A DNA stretch of 64,000 nt from Nectonema munidae (GCA_030549495.1 JAUIRK010001045.1:84593-148592); one strand, 5' to 3'. Numbered from the stretch's first letter, positions 53,201 through 62,196 are shown. Made by a program: numbers and translations. Notes: generated from the sequence alone by a model not told the origin.

Positions 53201-53615
53201 AAGATCTACTCATAAGACAAACAAGTCTTTTAAATACCATAAAAAAAAATATATATTTGAGTATTAGGGAGGGGGCTCCTTCGACACGCGGATGTGCGCC
53301 CCTGATCCAATAAATAACATAATTATGATTGTTATTAATATTGCAGTGCAATTATTCAATTAAAATATTTAAAGTCCATCTGTTAAGAATTGAAACATTA
53401 ATCAATAATTATCATTTTAAAACGTATCATAACATACCTCTTTTTGGTTTAGGGAAACTTTCATGTAGATGAAAAACTACCTTTTCAACAAAATTATTAA
53501 TTGGCTGACCATCAACTCCACGAACAAATACAACCCAATCATGAGTAAAACCTTCCTTGGTTGACTTTTTTCGAATTTGTGCTTTATGTCCTAACTCTAG
53601 CTTTACCTGAACCCA
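37044..53615 (-). CDS. MLLT3: ENL/AF9-family YEATS-domain protein (ear/MLLT1/MLLT3 orthologue), four visible exons
   Basis: Exons on the minus strand, 5' to 3': 53615-53438, 41427-41201, 40653-40417, 38291-37044. Intron phases are 1, 0 and 0, and all fit. Together they encode about 629 residues, close to human AF9 (568) and ENL (559). Only the first few N-terminal residues are missing, presumably on an upstream exon. The N-terminal YEATS domain matches AF9 without gaps through its first 80 residues, including the acyl-lysine cage residues known from AF9 (F28, H56, S58, F59, Y78, F81). The C-terminus is the ANC1-homology domain, which in the family binds AFF scaffolds, DOT1L and CBX8/BCOR. Known role: nuclear reader of acylated histone H3 that recruits the super elongation complex or DOT1L. 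Whether this is the sole family member here (invertebrates usually have one) cannot be seen. Confidence 0.93.
38530..39480 (+). mobile_element. hAT-type remnant in the ENL/AF9 intron
   Basis: Plus-strand translation at 39115-39245 gives [20 protein letters not shown] followed by [19 protein letters not shown]. This is the C-terminal dimerisation block of hAT transposases ([10 protein letters not shown] signature). The left side begins CAGAGCTGGGCA near 38534, a typical hAT terminus, followed by GTTAA-rich subterminal sequence (38550-38650); GTTAACTTTAGG and TTTTTAACTCAGC near 39380-39420 may be the other subterminal side. Only the tail of the transposase remains, so this is a deleted or decayed copy. 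The right terminus and target duplication were not found with confidence. Confidence 0.6.
39895..40280. repeat. 99-bp tandem repeat, about four units
   Basis: AAGAGCGCCATCTTTTATAA recurs at about 40021, 40120 and 40219 (99-bp spacing), with a first, shorter-spaced unit at 39930. Each unit contains TCCCAACTAAATTTC, CTTATTCACTTTTGACTC and AAAAGCACCACCTGTATAAG. The repeat lies in the ENL/AF9 intron and stops about 140 bp before the proposed exon end at 40417. Confidence 0.9.
40417..40653 (-). CDS. MLLT3: ENL/AF9 linker exon after the YEATS domain
   Basis: An acceptor ATAACATCATAG precedes 40653. The frame continues phase 0 from the YEATS exon (LLRSGG then [12 protein letters not shown]), like ENL, where GGVMVIPEG follows the same point. 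It encodes about 79 residues: Pro/Cys/Ser-rich, then [13 protein letters not shown]. Two donors compete. GTATCT at 40416-40411 keeps phase 0 and joins in frame to the last exon. GTAAGC at 40445-40440 looks stronger but ends in phase 1 and, joined to the 38291 acceptor, would create an immediate TGA. The first is therefore proposed. An unseen exon between the two would allow the second. Confidence 0.72.
40654..41200 (-). other. ENL/AF9 short intron
   Basis: A 547-bp phase-0 intron between donor GTAATT (41200-41195) and acceptor CATCATAG. AT-rich; nothing else is recognised. Confidence 0.7.
41201..41427 (-). CDS. MLLT3: ENL/AF9 YEATS domain, second exon
   Basis: A 227-bp exon, acceptor TTGTTTAAG before 41427, donor GTAATT after 41201. 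It completes a Val codon split by the phase-1 intron, then encodes 75 residues: [19 protein letters not shown], a KNKEEPKK loop, [33 protein letters not shown] and RSGG. The match to human AF9 residues 66-139 is close to uninterrupted. The tyrosine and phenylalanine of SGYAGF are the cage residues (Y78 and F81 in AF9) that close over an acyl-lysine. Codon use and G+C differ from the flanking introns. No break is visible. Confidence 0.95.
41505..41665. repeat. Two-unit tandem repeat of about 100 bp
   Basis: The block from TTGTTCCTTTGAAG to AAAACTAATGACATCACGAG (about 41511-41565) recurs with changes at about 41613-41664. It lies just upstream of a YEATS exon in the 12-kb intron. Confidence 0.6.
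41670..43715. other. ENL/AF9 intron, AT-rich with no recognised element
   Basis: Mostly AT-rich unique-looking sequence with a short TA run at 42296-42310 and a G+C-richer patch at 42020-42140 of unknown origin. No coding similarity was found in either strand. Confidence 0.4.
43821..43828 (+). repeat. 8-bp target-site duplication, left
   Basis: ATTACAAC immediately precedes the TAGTGATGGGACGAT terminus and is repeated exactly at 45093-45100. Confidence 0.92.
44191..44376 (-). pseudogene. hAT transposase C-terminal (dimerisation) remnant
   Basis: The minus-strand frame contains [20 protein letters not shown] and [18 protein letters not shown], the hAT dimerisation signature (SSxxSERxFSxxGxIxxxxRxxL). 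A short frame, about 40 residues of real similarity, all that is left of a protein usually over 500 residues long. The upstream 15 or so residues ([13 protein letters not shown]) do not look like the family. Confidence 0.85.
44690..44770 (+). other. tRNA-like fragment, possible SINE
   Basis: GTGGGTTGTGCGTTGGGC followed about 35 bp later by TAGTTCGATACATGC recalls A and B boxes of a tRNA-derived promoter. No cloverleaf was confirmed. Confidence 0.2.
45200..45880 (-). pseudogene. ZBED5/FAM200-like hAT transposase, C-terminal part, broken
   Basis: The minus strand encodes, near 45690-45600, [14 protein letters not shown] (family form LNLSLQGRN). Further on, at 45360-45250, it encodes [20 protein letters not shown] then [13 protein letters not shown] (family form TTYLCExGFSxxxxIKxK). 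These blocks occur in hAT transposases related to vertebrate ZBED5 and FAM200 proteins. Stops and a frame change at 45470-45600 separate them. N-terminal finger and catalytic core are not recognised upstream. Confidence 0.65.
46172..47360 (+). pseudogene. piggyBac transposase relic (copy 1 of the intron-bearing lineage)
   Basis: The N-terminal block ends [19 protein letters not shown] then KMTSNYT, with donor GTAAGT at 46366; the same block ends the 59.4-kb and 62.5-kb copies. Downstream, [19 protein letters not shown] near 46690-46740 corresponds to the first catalytic Asp region of DDE_Tnp_1_7 proteins. From there the frame is riddled with stops and shifts to about 47350. Terminal repeats and TTAA duplications were not identified. 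It lies in the 12-kb ENL/AF9 intron in the antisense direction to that gene. Confidence 0.6.
47361..48220. other. Intron spacer with CT-rich stretch and a possible element end
   Basis: Positions 47385-47480 are CT-rich. GACATAGCTAGGCTGGGGCA then GAGGGGCCGTGCCC (47487-47522) looks like the end of a non-autonomous transposon, but no partner end was found. The remainder is AT-rich with nothing recognised. Confidence 0.35.
48222..50075 (+). pseudogene. piggyBac transposase, nearly full length but broken
   Basis: An acidic Ser/Asp N-terminus (48225-48420, [11 protein letters not shown]) is followed by a decayed stretch with frame changes (48430-48840). The catalytic region then reads almost continuously: RRP-type block near 48900, [17 protein letters not shown] with the first Asp (about 49037), GIDRFYTS with the second (about 49283), and [11 protein letters not shown] with the third (about 49598). 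A stop after LKLIE at 49316-49318 splits the core, and a frame change near 49690 precedes the last part. The C-terminus has a Cys-rich finger [20 protein letters not shown] (50008-50067), typical of piggyBac. It lacks the NY-donor intron seen in the other three copies, so it is a separate lineage. It lies in the ENL/AF9 intron, antisense. Confidence 0.9.
50076..50800. other. AT-rich intron sequence with a tRNA-like fragment
   Basis: No coding. At 50633-50700, TTGGTCTAGGGGTGAAGC and, about 30 bp on, GATCGTGGGTTTAAATC recall tRNA A and B boxes; this may be a decayed tRNA pseudogene or SINE. The right terminus of the piggyBac element was sought here without success. Confidence 0.3.
50815..51435 (+). 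repeat. Diverged relatives of the 149-bp satellite in the ENL/AF9 intron
   Basis: At 50820-50860, TTAAAAAATAAATTACAGCT then AAATTCAGC matches the satellite stretch TTAAAAAATAAACATCACTG-CTAAATTCAGC. At 51263 and 51402, AATTCAGCGCACTTGAAAAT and AATTCAGCGTACTTGAAAAT, each followed by GG, match the satellite core AATTCAGCAAACTTGAAAAT at 20 of 22 positions. The last two are about 139 bp apart with similar sequence between them (TGATTGATTAATGACAAATT repeated). So a short, old tandem of satellite-like units lies some 20 kb from the main array. Confidence 0.65.
51436..52197. other. AT-rich intron sequence
   Basis: No recognised gene or element; long A/T runs and a poly-A/G-rich patch near 51465-51495. 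Confidence 0.4.
52198..52481. mobile_element. 284-bp MITE-like element with CAGGGGCGCACATC inverted ends
   Basis: The left end CAGGGGCGCACATC (52198) and the right end GATGTGCGCCCCTG (52468-52481) are exact inverse complements. Both ends are followed inwards by C-rich sequence (CGCCCCCC near 52240 and 52439). The terminus style is hAT-like. No matching 8-bp duplication was found. A third, similar end lies at 53291-53304. Confidence 0.6.
52482..53304. mobile_element. Sequence up to a second CAGGGGCGCACATC-type end
   Basis: GATGTGCGCCCCTG recurs at 53291-53304. The region from 52198 to 53304 may thus be one larger element containing a shorter copy, or two adjacent copies. Between them, 52900-52930 has a pyrimidine-rich patch. 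No coding was found. Confidence 0.35.
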
Positions 53616-54010
53616 CTAATAAAATAAAAATAAATTTTTAAATATTAATCCTAAATTCTATATATTTTTGTTTAAATGAGTATTAGAAAAGCTAGTCAAA
53701 TATCACATCACCGTCATTGAAGGGTGGGAATAAACCGTAAGGTGGGAATGAACCGTGCACCTAAATTTAATGCACCTAAAATGATTGGAGCACAAAATAG
53801 TTAATAAAAAAAATGTTAAAATAATTTTAAGACAAAAAAACTTTTTGTATTTTTGGATTATTAAACTATAAGAGTCTTTATATTTATTAAATAGAATTTA
53901 TACATATCGACTAGTTTTTTCTAAACAATTTACTTTATTTTTAACATCTTTTAAGGATGTTTATATATTAATTAATAAATGGGAAAGTACCAATGAGAGC
54001 CATAACTTTT
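53416..54010 (-). repeat. Duplicated segment, copy A (contains the functional YEATS exon)
   Basis: From GTATCATAACATACCTC (53424) to the TATATTAATTAATAA region (about 53980) this segment is repeated, with scattered changes, at 56528-57590. Shared landmarks are the whole 178-bp exon, GGGAATAAACCGTAAGGTGGG (53727) and CTAGTTTTTTCTAAACAATT (53911). Confidence 0.9.
53438..53615 (-). CDS. MLLT3: ENL/AF9 YEATS domain, first visible exon
   Basis: A 178-bp exon with acceptor TTTATTAG before 53615 and donor GTATGT at 53437. It encodes 59 residues plus one base: [33 protein letters not shown], an [16 protein letters not shown] block and PKPKR. It aligns without gaps to human AF9 residues 6-64. GFTHDW supplies F28, and HLHESF supplies H56, S58 and F59 of the acyl-lysine cage. 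The exon starts inside the domain without an ATG, so a short upstream exon with the start codon must exist beyond or undetected within the window. A degenerate second copy lies at 56549-56726. Confidence 0.95.
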
Positions 54011-56527
54011 CTTAGCTACCAAATCTCTACTCAAGAAGAGCTAAAATAATTTTTAATTTTAATTTGAATAGTAGTTCCTTTAAATGTATAAACTGTTTCA
54101 AAAATAAATATGATTGTAATCATAACGCTTTTCATACAAAATGCATCCCATTAATGAATATCAAAAATAAGGTTTTAAATGTGTATAATGAATATAAGTA
54201 ACTACTTTTGTTTGCATGATTGTGACGATATTAGTATATTTAGTAAAAATGGATATGACTTCCTTTCTCTTCCATCGAATCTCTCCACTCATAGAGGTCT
54301 AGGCTTTTTATTGGATTCATCTTTGAAGTATGAAAGTTTTAGAGTAAACTTCATTCCTTATAGTTTTGAAGTTTTTTCTTTGAAAATAATTCTTCCCAAT
54401 AATAAATTTGTAATGGTTAATAACATTTTTCGTCCGCCTATATCTAATTTAGCTGTATTTAATGAGGAGTTTTTAAGTTTTCTTGAGACGTGTCCTACAA
54501 GGTATAATAGTTTAGTAATAGGTGATTTTATTACCTCTTCGATAAGAATCCCAAAAAATTTCTTTTCATAGATAATCTTTTATCTTTCAATTTGTTTTCT
54601 ACCATAAACATTGCTACAAGACCTGAATCAGGTACATTAATTGACAACATTTTTGCTTCCAACGGGTTACCTTTTTTTAAATCTGGTATTTTTGAAGTCT
54701 GCATATCGATCATTTTTCTTTGTTTGTAAGCTTTGATATAGCTAACTTACAGGATGAATCATCTAATTTCTTCGAAAAAGTTGATTTTTCTCTTCTATTG
54801 GATTATTTCAGGAACAAAAATTGGGGTCATGTTCTTTTTTCATCTTGCTCGCTTGAGGAGAGAATGGATACTATTATTGAAGAACTTAAAGTGGGTGCCA
54901 ATAAATGTGTAAAAGTGTACAAAGGGACTAAAAAGGCGAAGATCAATAATGAATGGATGAATAGCTTTATTCTTGAAAAGATTACTTTCAGGAATAGGTT
55001 GTACTTAAAAATGCTAAAGTGTAAGAACAATCTGAATAAATTCTCAGAATATAAATTCATAGTTCAAAAGGAGAATCAAGTATTAAAAAAATGATATGGA
55101 AAGCGAAGCAGGAATATTATAAAGAGACTTTTAGTAAGGTTGATTGTTCCTCTAAGTCAGTATGGAATCAACTAAATCGTATACTTAATAAGAGGAAAAA
55201 CTCAATTAAAATGAAAGATACTGATAAATATTTTGAGATATAAAAAGGCCATTTTTTTTTTGGATTTTTTCTATAAGGCTTCTAATAATATTGTGGACAT
55301 TACGAATGTGGATAATAAGCTTGTTATGGAAAACTACGCGATTTCAACATTGAATTTTGTGTTGGTTACAGCTAATGATATTCTACAGAGTATTAACTCC
55401 CTTAAATCTTCTGTAGCCAAAGATTTTTATGGTCTCAGTATAAAAGTCATTAAGCATATCAGGTGTTTTTTAGTTACTCCATTGAAACATTTTTTCAATG
55501 AAATGCTTACTGAATCGTAATATCCTAAAGCACTCAAAATTTCTAAATTGATTCCAGTTCATAAGAAAGGTGACACCTTTAAACATATGAACTATAGGCC
55601 AGTAGCTATTGTTCCAACATTTCAAAAGTCTTAGAAAAATCACTTCCCAGCTATATTATTTTTTTGAAAAAAGTTGTTTTTTTAATTGAAGCATTTTGGG
55701 TATCGTGTTAATCACTCTATTGAAAATTTACATGGGCTATTTTTTCTGATATTTCTAATGTTCTAAACAGTGGTTATAATTGCGCAGCGGTCTTTTTAGA
55801 CTTAAAAAATGCATTTGACCTTGTTAATCACTCTTGACTCCTTTAAAAACTTGAAAAGTACGGCTTAAGCAACTCTGTAATCAATTTGATTCCTTCTTTT
55901 CTCGATAATAGGATGCCGTATGTTGAGGTAAATAATAGGCTTTCAAGAATAAAATGTTTTAAAAAAAATTAGTGTCCCTCAAGGTTCTGCCTTGGGACCA
56001 TTTTTTTTAATATTTATATGAATGACCTAAAAGATGTATTATCATAAAGGTTTATGCTGCACAATGTGGAGTAATAAATTTTATTTTAATTATGAGGTAC
56101 ATGAAAATTACACATGTAGTTGTAGATGTCTTCATTTGGATAAACACGAATCGAATAAAAATGCAAGCATGCAATTTACAAATCTAAAATTAGCAAAATT
56201 TTTTAATGGAAATAAACTGCTTTATCAGTTTTGTTGGCTAGATAAGTTTTCTAATTTCAAAAGTGTAGTAAGAAATTATTTCTAATATCATGTATGTTCT
56301 ACTCCACCTTGCTAAGTTTGTGCACGTCACAGTGTATAATGCTGTTTAAACTAATGTTATGAATGTATAAAATGCCTCTTGATGTCCTTCTTAGATATTA
56401 CTTGTATGACTGAGCCTTGGTCTCTATCCTTGCTTTTGATGATTTTATGCTAAAAAACAATAATGCCCATTCTATTTTAGTATTTTGTGTTATGTCATGA
56501 TTTGCTGAAAAAATTCTTCTTCTTCTT
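54011..56527 (+). mobile_element. LINE with endonuclease and reverse transcriptase remnants
   Basis: It sits between the two copies of the duplicated segment. The 5' part has a Cys/His stretch (NCFKNKYDCNHNAFHTKC, about 54088). The endonuclease follows with STHRGLGFLLDSS (54287), NNIFRPPISN and LVIGDF (about 54515). The reverse transcriptase shows SSVAKDFYGLSIKVIKH (about 55410), LIPVHKKGDTFKHMNYRPVA (55550-55605), FLDLKNAFDLVNHS (about 55795) and a SVPQGSxLGPxLFxIYxND-like block (about 55970-56030). The FxDD catalytic block is missing or destroyed, and several stops and frame changes break the frame. It ends in a (TTC)n tail at 56515-56527 directly against copy B. Relative of the 1.2-kb fragment by the RHRGLGF block. 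Confidence 0.8.
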
Positions 56528-56548
56528 CTAAAATGTATCATAACATAC

Positions 56549-56726
56549 CTCTTTTTGGTTTAGGGAAACTTTCATGTAGATGAAAAACTACCTTTTCAAC
56601 AAAATTATTAATTGGATGTCCATCAACTCCACGAACAAAGACAACACAATCATGAGTAAAACCTTCCTTCTTTGACTTTTTTCGAATGTGTGCTTTATGT
56701 TTCTAACTTAGCTTTACCTGAACCCA
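56549..56726 (-). pseudogene. Second copy of the ENL/AF9 YEATS exon with in-frame stop
   Basis: The same 178-bp length, acceptor (TTTATTAG) and donor (GTATGT) as the functional exon, differing at about a dozen positions (roughly 6-7 percent by eye). Paired small changes turn KLELGH into KLS-stop-KH, placing a TAG at the codon equivalent to AF9 residue 13. The conserved Trp of THDW becomes Cys. It lies 5' of the functional exon in gene order. If spliced in, it would truncate the protein at once. It is therefore a dead exon copy or, if still recognised by the spliceosome, a possible poison exon. Confidence 0.9.
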
Positions 56727-56881
56727 CTAATAAAATAAAAATAAATTTTTATATATTAATCCTAAATTCTATATATTTTTTGTTAGAAAAGCTAGTCAAA
56801 TATCACATCACCGCCATCGAAGAGTGGGAATAAACCGTAAGGTGGGAGTGAACCGTGCACCTAAATTTAATGCATCTAAAA

Positions 56882-57412
56882 TAAGATAAGATAAGACTTT
56901 ATTCATGTTTGAAAATGAAGTGAACTAAACTTTCTTTTATGTGTTCACATGGGAAAAAAATCCCTCATCCGTTCAGCGGAGAAGTATAAATGAGTTGAAA
57001 TAAGAAGCATGAAAGGATGATAGATTCAAAAAAACCCATAGGTAAACAAAATTAAAAATAAAATAAAACAGAATAATTTCCAAGTCAGACACACACACAG
57101 ACATAAAACATCATTTGATAGTTAAATTCCATTCTTCAAACAAAGGAAGCATATCTGGATGTAGAAGAGTTGATGAGTGGATATATGAAAAAAAAGCGGC
57201 GAGATTCTAAAAAAAAAATTCAAAGAAGAGGAAGCAAAAGAAAATCCAAAAATATAAAAAAAATGTTTCAAATGAAATCAGCATAAGAAGTAAAAGAACT
57301 AACGAAACATGTGTGAAAAATGAAGATAAAAAAATAGAAATTTTACAATATTCGAAATATATTAACTTATAATTTATAAAATAATTTTTATAAAATTTTA
57401 AAGATCTTGGAT
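56882..57412 (-). mobile_element. LINE 3' end inserted in copy B
   Basis: Begins with GATAAGATAAGACTTTATTC. On the minus strand this is a 3' end of the GAATAAAGTCTTATCTTATC type, typical of LINE tails with short repeats. The body has no recognised coding. It splits the duplicated segment exactly, since copy A lacks it. Confidence 0.5.
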
Positions 57413-57590
57413 AAGACAAAAAAAACTTTTTGTATTTTTGAATTTTAAATTATAATAATCTTTATATTATGCTTATCTGTTATATATTAAATAGAATTTT
57501 TACATATTGACTAGTTTTTTCTAAACAATTTATCTTTATATATTAATTAATAATGTCAAAGTATCAATGTGAGCCATAGTATGCTAAATT

Positions 57591-59010
57591 ATTCTAATTT
57601 AATTTAATACTTTATAATTTTATAATCACAGGCAGACACAGAATATCAAGTATCGATGAAAACATTTTATTAATTATTCATTTTTACATGTATGATTTAA
57701 ATTCAATTTTCAAGCAATACGAGTAAATTTGATTGAAATTTCTATATTATGATCACAAGGTGCAAAAAAATTTACCTAATGACTTCAAAAGTTGACTTTA
57801 TTTGTAAAAAAATTGACCTAAAAATTATTCTGCAATCAGTAGGTCAGTTAAAAATAGAACCCAATATTGTCAAATAATTGACTTTTTATATTAAAAAATT
57901 GACCTAAAAAATATTAATAATTAAAAATTTCTAATTTTTAAGGAAAAAAATTAAGAAAATATGTTTTTTATGGAGAAATGAATTGATTAAAAATTTGTTC
58001 AATTTTTAATGTAAATTGTAATTATATTTTATTAAAAAAAAATAAAATAGTTTATGAGAAATAGGGTAAAATTTCCCATTTTTGTCTAAATATTTTATAC
58101 AATTATATAGATTCTGCATGATTTCAGAATTTAGATACACGGATTTATTTTTGAAAACTCTTTCTTAAAAAATTTTTCTTAAACAGATTTGCTCCAATTA
58201 AAACATCTTTAAGTCGCATGTTTTGAAAACAAATTGCCTATTAACTGAGTTTTTTATATAAATTTTAACTTATTATTTTATTTAATGAGATACTGGTGCC
58301 GAATTAGCTTGAGAGTTTAGAAAGAAATGTCTAAAGGAACAAAATGCCATATTAATAATTTACGAATTTCAAAACAATATTTTTAACAAAATGTTAGCCT
58401 AATTCTAAAATATTATCTTTTTAGAGAAAAAAATGGCTTTATTTACCTATAAAAATTTTAAAATTAAAAAAATAAAGATATTTAATATATTGGTTCATCA
58501 ACCAATCTCCAAAACGTTCAAATAAAAAAATTTGTTTTTATTGACTTTAACTGCCCTAATGATTAAGCAAACCGCCGTTAAAAATGAAACCAGGATGACC
58601 ACCTTGCTGTACAAATATATATTTTATTTAAATTTTCAATGAATATACTTGGTGATAATTTAAAGAAGTAAAGTGGAATTTTAAATGATACAATTGAAGA
58701 TTTAGTGCAAAATCTGACTCCAGAAATGAAAAAGTATGGAATAAAATAAAAAATTTCATGTAAAATTTGAATCAATATTTTTCTAAAGAGTTTTCAGAAT
58801 TTAAACTCCAAAAAAAAAATTTTTTTTTTGCGATATGTAATGAAATATGTGCTGTTGCACCCACCAGATGTATAATCGGTATAGTAAGTATACATTGTAT
58901 AAAATCAATAAAACTTCTAATGATTACCATCATTTGTTTATATATATTTGTATTGGCTAGAATTTATTCCTTGAGAATCAATGATATGAATGCTTTTAAA
59001 CAATTTGTTG
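57591..59010. other. AT-rich intergenic or intronic sequence
   Basis: No recognised gene. A weak repeat of ATTGACCTAAAAA units about 83 bp apart lies at 57815 and 57898. If the first ENL/AF9 exon lies upstream, this is part of its first intron. Confidence 0.4.
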
Positions 59011-59124
59011 CAGTTCCTTAGGTTGCGCTAGTTTATGTATCAATGGATTTCAAATTTTTATTGAAACCATTCTTGTTTTTGTTGTATTACGTTTTTGTTT
59101 TGAAATGCGTTCTGATAGAAATTC

Positions 59125-61140
59125 AAGTGATCTTGTTAGTGGAAGTTTTGGATCTGATGGATTTCAAAATAATGGATTCAAGTAATAGTACAAGTAGTGA
59201 AGAAGATCTTTCTTTGGATTCACTTGTTGCATCTGATGGCACAAAATACTTTTGGGAATCCAAAGAAAAATGGGGAAGGTCTTTATCTGCAAATATTAGA
59301 AACGTTGCTTTGTCTCTCCACACGGTCCTAAAGGAGTTGCTAAACGTCCTTCTGATCCTTTTAAAAATTTTAATCTATTTTTTTGGGCGAAGTCTCATAA
59401 TATATATCTATGAGTGTACCAAGGAAAAACTAAGTGAAAACTATAGGTATGTTATTTTATCTACAAATATAGAACAAGTCAATAAAATTTGTTTTTCATA
59501 ACAGATTTATACTTTACATATACAAAATAAATTTATCAAATTTGACAAATTCGATAAACTTACTCAATAGAGATGTAACGGACATCCGCATCCACAGATG
59601 CGTATTATCCTGAAAAAGTTACACCCTCATCGTTTTAATTTTTGTTTTTACAATAATATCCGATTCAAAATTATTAAACACCCATATTTTTTATAACAAC
59701 AAAAAAAAATTTTATTTGATTTTTCTCTGAATTACTTTTTTAATTTTTAATTTTTTCTCCAAATATCTTTTTAAATTTTTTATTATAGTTAGTGGATCAT
59801 TTTTATTTTTAATCATAAACGCACTCAAAAAACGCTTTTGAGATAAGAGTGAATTTTGGCTTATTTTGGCACAAAAGAATTGAAATATGCTTCTTTATTT
59901 TAACAATTTTTTTATTCACAATTTTTTAGTTGAAAGTAAATCAAGGAAGGTATCAAGAAAATTATAGTGACAGTATTTTTTTCTGTCTTTTCTTCTAGAT
60001 TTTTTATGTAAAACATAGGAACTAATAAGTAAACTTTTTGAAGTCGTAAACTTAGCGTTTGCATTGATATATTCGCTAAAAATTATTAGTAGTATAAAAC
60101 TTGTTTTATCTTAGAATAAAATTAAATTATCTTAAATCTTATCCTCTAAAAAATACCTTTGATATCCGCATCTGTATCCGAAGCATCCGAATTCGGATCC
60201 GTTAGTACAAAAAATTTCACACCAGGTACATCCTTATTATTCAACTACAAATTTTCATTGACTTGTCCAATAAAATGTTTCTAAAATACTTAAGTAAATA
60301 TTTTTATAGTAAAGCTGAGCTTTCCTTCGAAAATTTACGCTACTGCTATGAGAGGTTTTATGTGGAAGATATTTTGGCTTAACTTGGTTGCTTATTTCAC
60401 ATTGGTCAATCTATAGACCAACGTGTTGATATAAAATTTTTGTTTTCTGATAAAAATGGAGAAGCCTTTCTAAAAGCAGAGATATGTTCATTTTGATTAA
60501 CATTTTTATAAGATTTAACTTTAAAGAGAATAAAAATTCTTCCGTTAAATTATCACCCATAAGAGATAAGAGATAAGATTATAACCCTAACCCATAAGAT
60601 ATTTACATTACGAATTTGTCAAAAGTTGTCACAAACAATGGTTTTCCTAAAGACTATATTACTATAGATGAGCAGCATGTAAATTTCAAAGGAATATCAC
60701 CTATTTATAAAGGTGTATAACCCTTCAAAAGCAGGAAGATATGGCATGAAAGTGTATCACATTGTCGAATCTGTAAGTTTTATGTACTTTAAATGAAGTT
60801 TATGTCACGGGATTGAGTGATAAAAAATATTTTAAAGCTAACATTGTAAAAAGACTTGTTACTCCTTCAAATACACTAAAATGTTGTGGAATCTATGTTG
60901 ATAGGTTTTTTATGGCGCACCAATTAGTATTTGGGCAGTAAGGCAAAACTCACAGTTTGTGGAACAGTTAGAAACTAACTTTTTGATACTTGTCTCTATA
61001 CTTTTTGTTTGATAATCTGAGAAGCCTTTAGGCAAAATAGGGGAGACACATATATTACGCAAAGCCATAGGGTGAAGGCATCGTTCAATAAGGTTAACAT
61101 GTTTACTTTTGTGCTTAAGGATGTAAAATGTCTAATAAGA
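59125..61140 (+). pseudogene. piggyBac transposase relic (copy 2 of the intron-bearing lineage)
   Basis: The N-terminal exon (59171-59445) reads MDSSNSTSSEEDLSLDS, SDGTKYFWESKEKWGRS and SANIRNVALS. A stretch homologous to copy 3 follows in another frame, and it ends TKEKLSENY with donor GTATGT at 59446 (phase 2). Two compensating frame changes lie between 59310 and 59400. Downstream, after about 1.2 kb, DYITIDEQHVNFKGISPIYK (60655-60712) carries the first catalytic Asp. NPSKAGRYGMKVYHIVES follows in a shifted frame, then scattered remains to about 61130. The 1.2-kb gap has no coding and may be intron plus insertions. Confidence 0.7.
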
Positions 61141-62196
61141 AACTAATAAATTTAATAAGATTTAACGTATTTTTTTAACTTTCTCAACAAAATCAAAAAA
61201 TTTTGTAAAGCAACAATACTGAATATGCAATAGCGCTTTATACATAAAAATTTTTTAAAGCTATATTACTGAAAATAGTAACGCGTGTTATACAACTCAA
61301 AGCTCCATTGCTCAAAACATTAATGCGCTTTATACGCCAGAATATACGGTGTCAATAAAATATAAAGGGGTTATGGAATCGAAATATATAGTAATATAGA
61401 TCTCACACCGTCAAGAGTGTATCCAATTTTAGAAGCTAAATTATAAATTACATAAGGGTAAAATTTTATACGATGTTTGTTTAGTTTAATAAATCAATCC
61501 AAAAGTGGATTTAAAATTTTTTTTTTTAATTATAAAAATAATCCATAATGATTTTAATCGAAAACATGTCAGACTTTGATTTTTAAAAAAACAAGAGCAT
61601 TGAACATTAATATTATATCATTACAAAGTCTAGTTATCTGAAATGGAAGTGTAAAAATTGCTCTAGGTCTCTAGAATGCTTCCCAAATACTGTTGTTGAA
61701 GCATCTCTTTTCCAACAGATCCAATTGTTTTAAATGACAAGCCAATAAAACAATTGCCATTAGTGTCGTCTATTGAAACAAAAACGTTGAGAATACTCAC
61801 GCAATGCTTTCCTGAGAATCATAAAATCTTTTCCATTTTGATTTCTTTCACTTGTACACTATAAAGGTATAAACAAACTTGAGTATTTGTTCATTATTTT
61901 TTCAACAAAGCATGTTGTTTTCATAATTCGTAATGTATCATTCTCTCCGTATCATCACCGTTATGTGTTGTTCTGCCAACTTGTGGTTCCTCCGACCTAA
62001 ATATTTTTACATGACGTTGCAAATCATTGCATTTTCTTGCCAATTTTTCTAATGCTAATCATACCACGTTCGTTACTGATGAATCACTTTTGCATCTGTC
62101 ATCCATAAAGTGTTATTTCGTGAACACATACCATTTTTGTTTCATAAGCTCTTTGCTTCTTATTGTTACATTTACTTTTCTGATTTTTCTCGCCTT
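61141..62196. other. AT-rich spacer
   Basis: No recognised coding or repeat; direct flank of the intact piggyBac N-terminal exon, and so the place where its promoter or 5' end would lie. Confidence 0.4.

Larger units (their letters stand above)
56528..57590 (-). repeat. Duplicated segment, copy B (with an inserted LINE 3' end)
   Basis: Same sequence as 53416-54010 apart from scattered changes and an insertion at about 56882-57412. After the insertion the similarity resumes (ACAAAAAAAACTTTTTGTAT, then CTAGTTTTTTCTAAACAATT near 57510). Confidence 0.85.

Noticed and set aside
57207-57419. Minus-strand 70-codon frame ending in a Phe-rich tail
   Set aside because: Lies in AT-rich LINE 3' sequence and a poly-A stretch; no recognisable protein.
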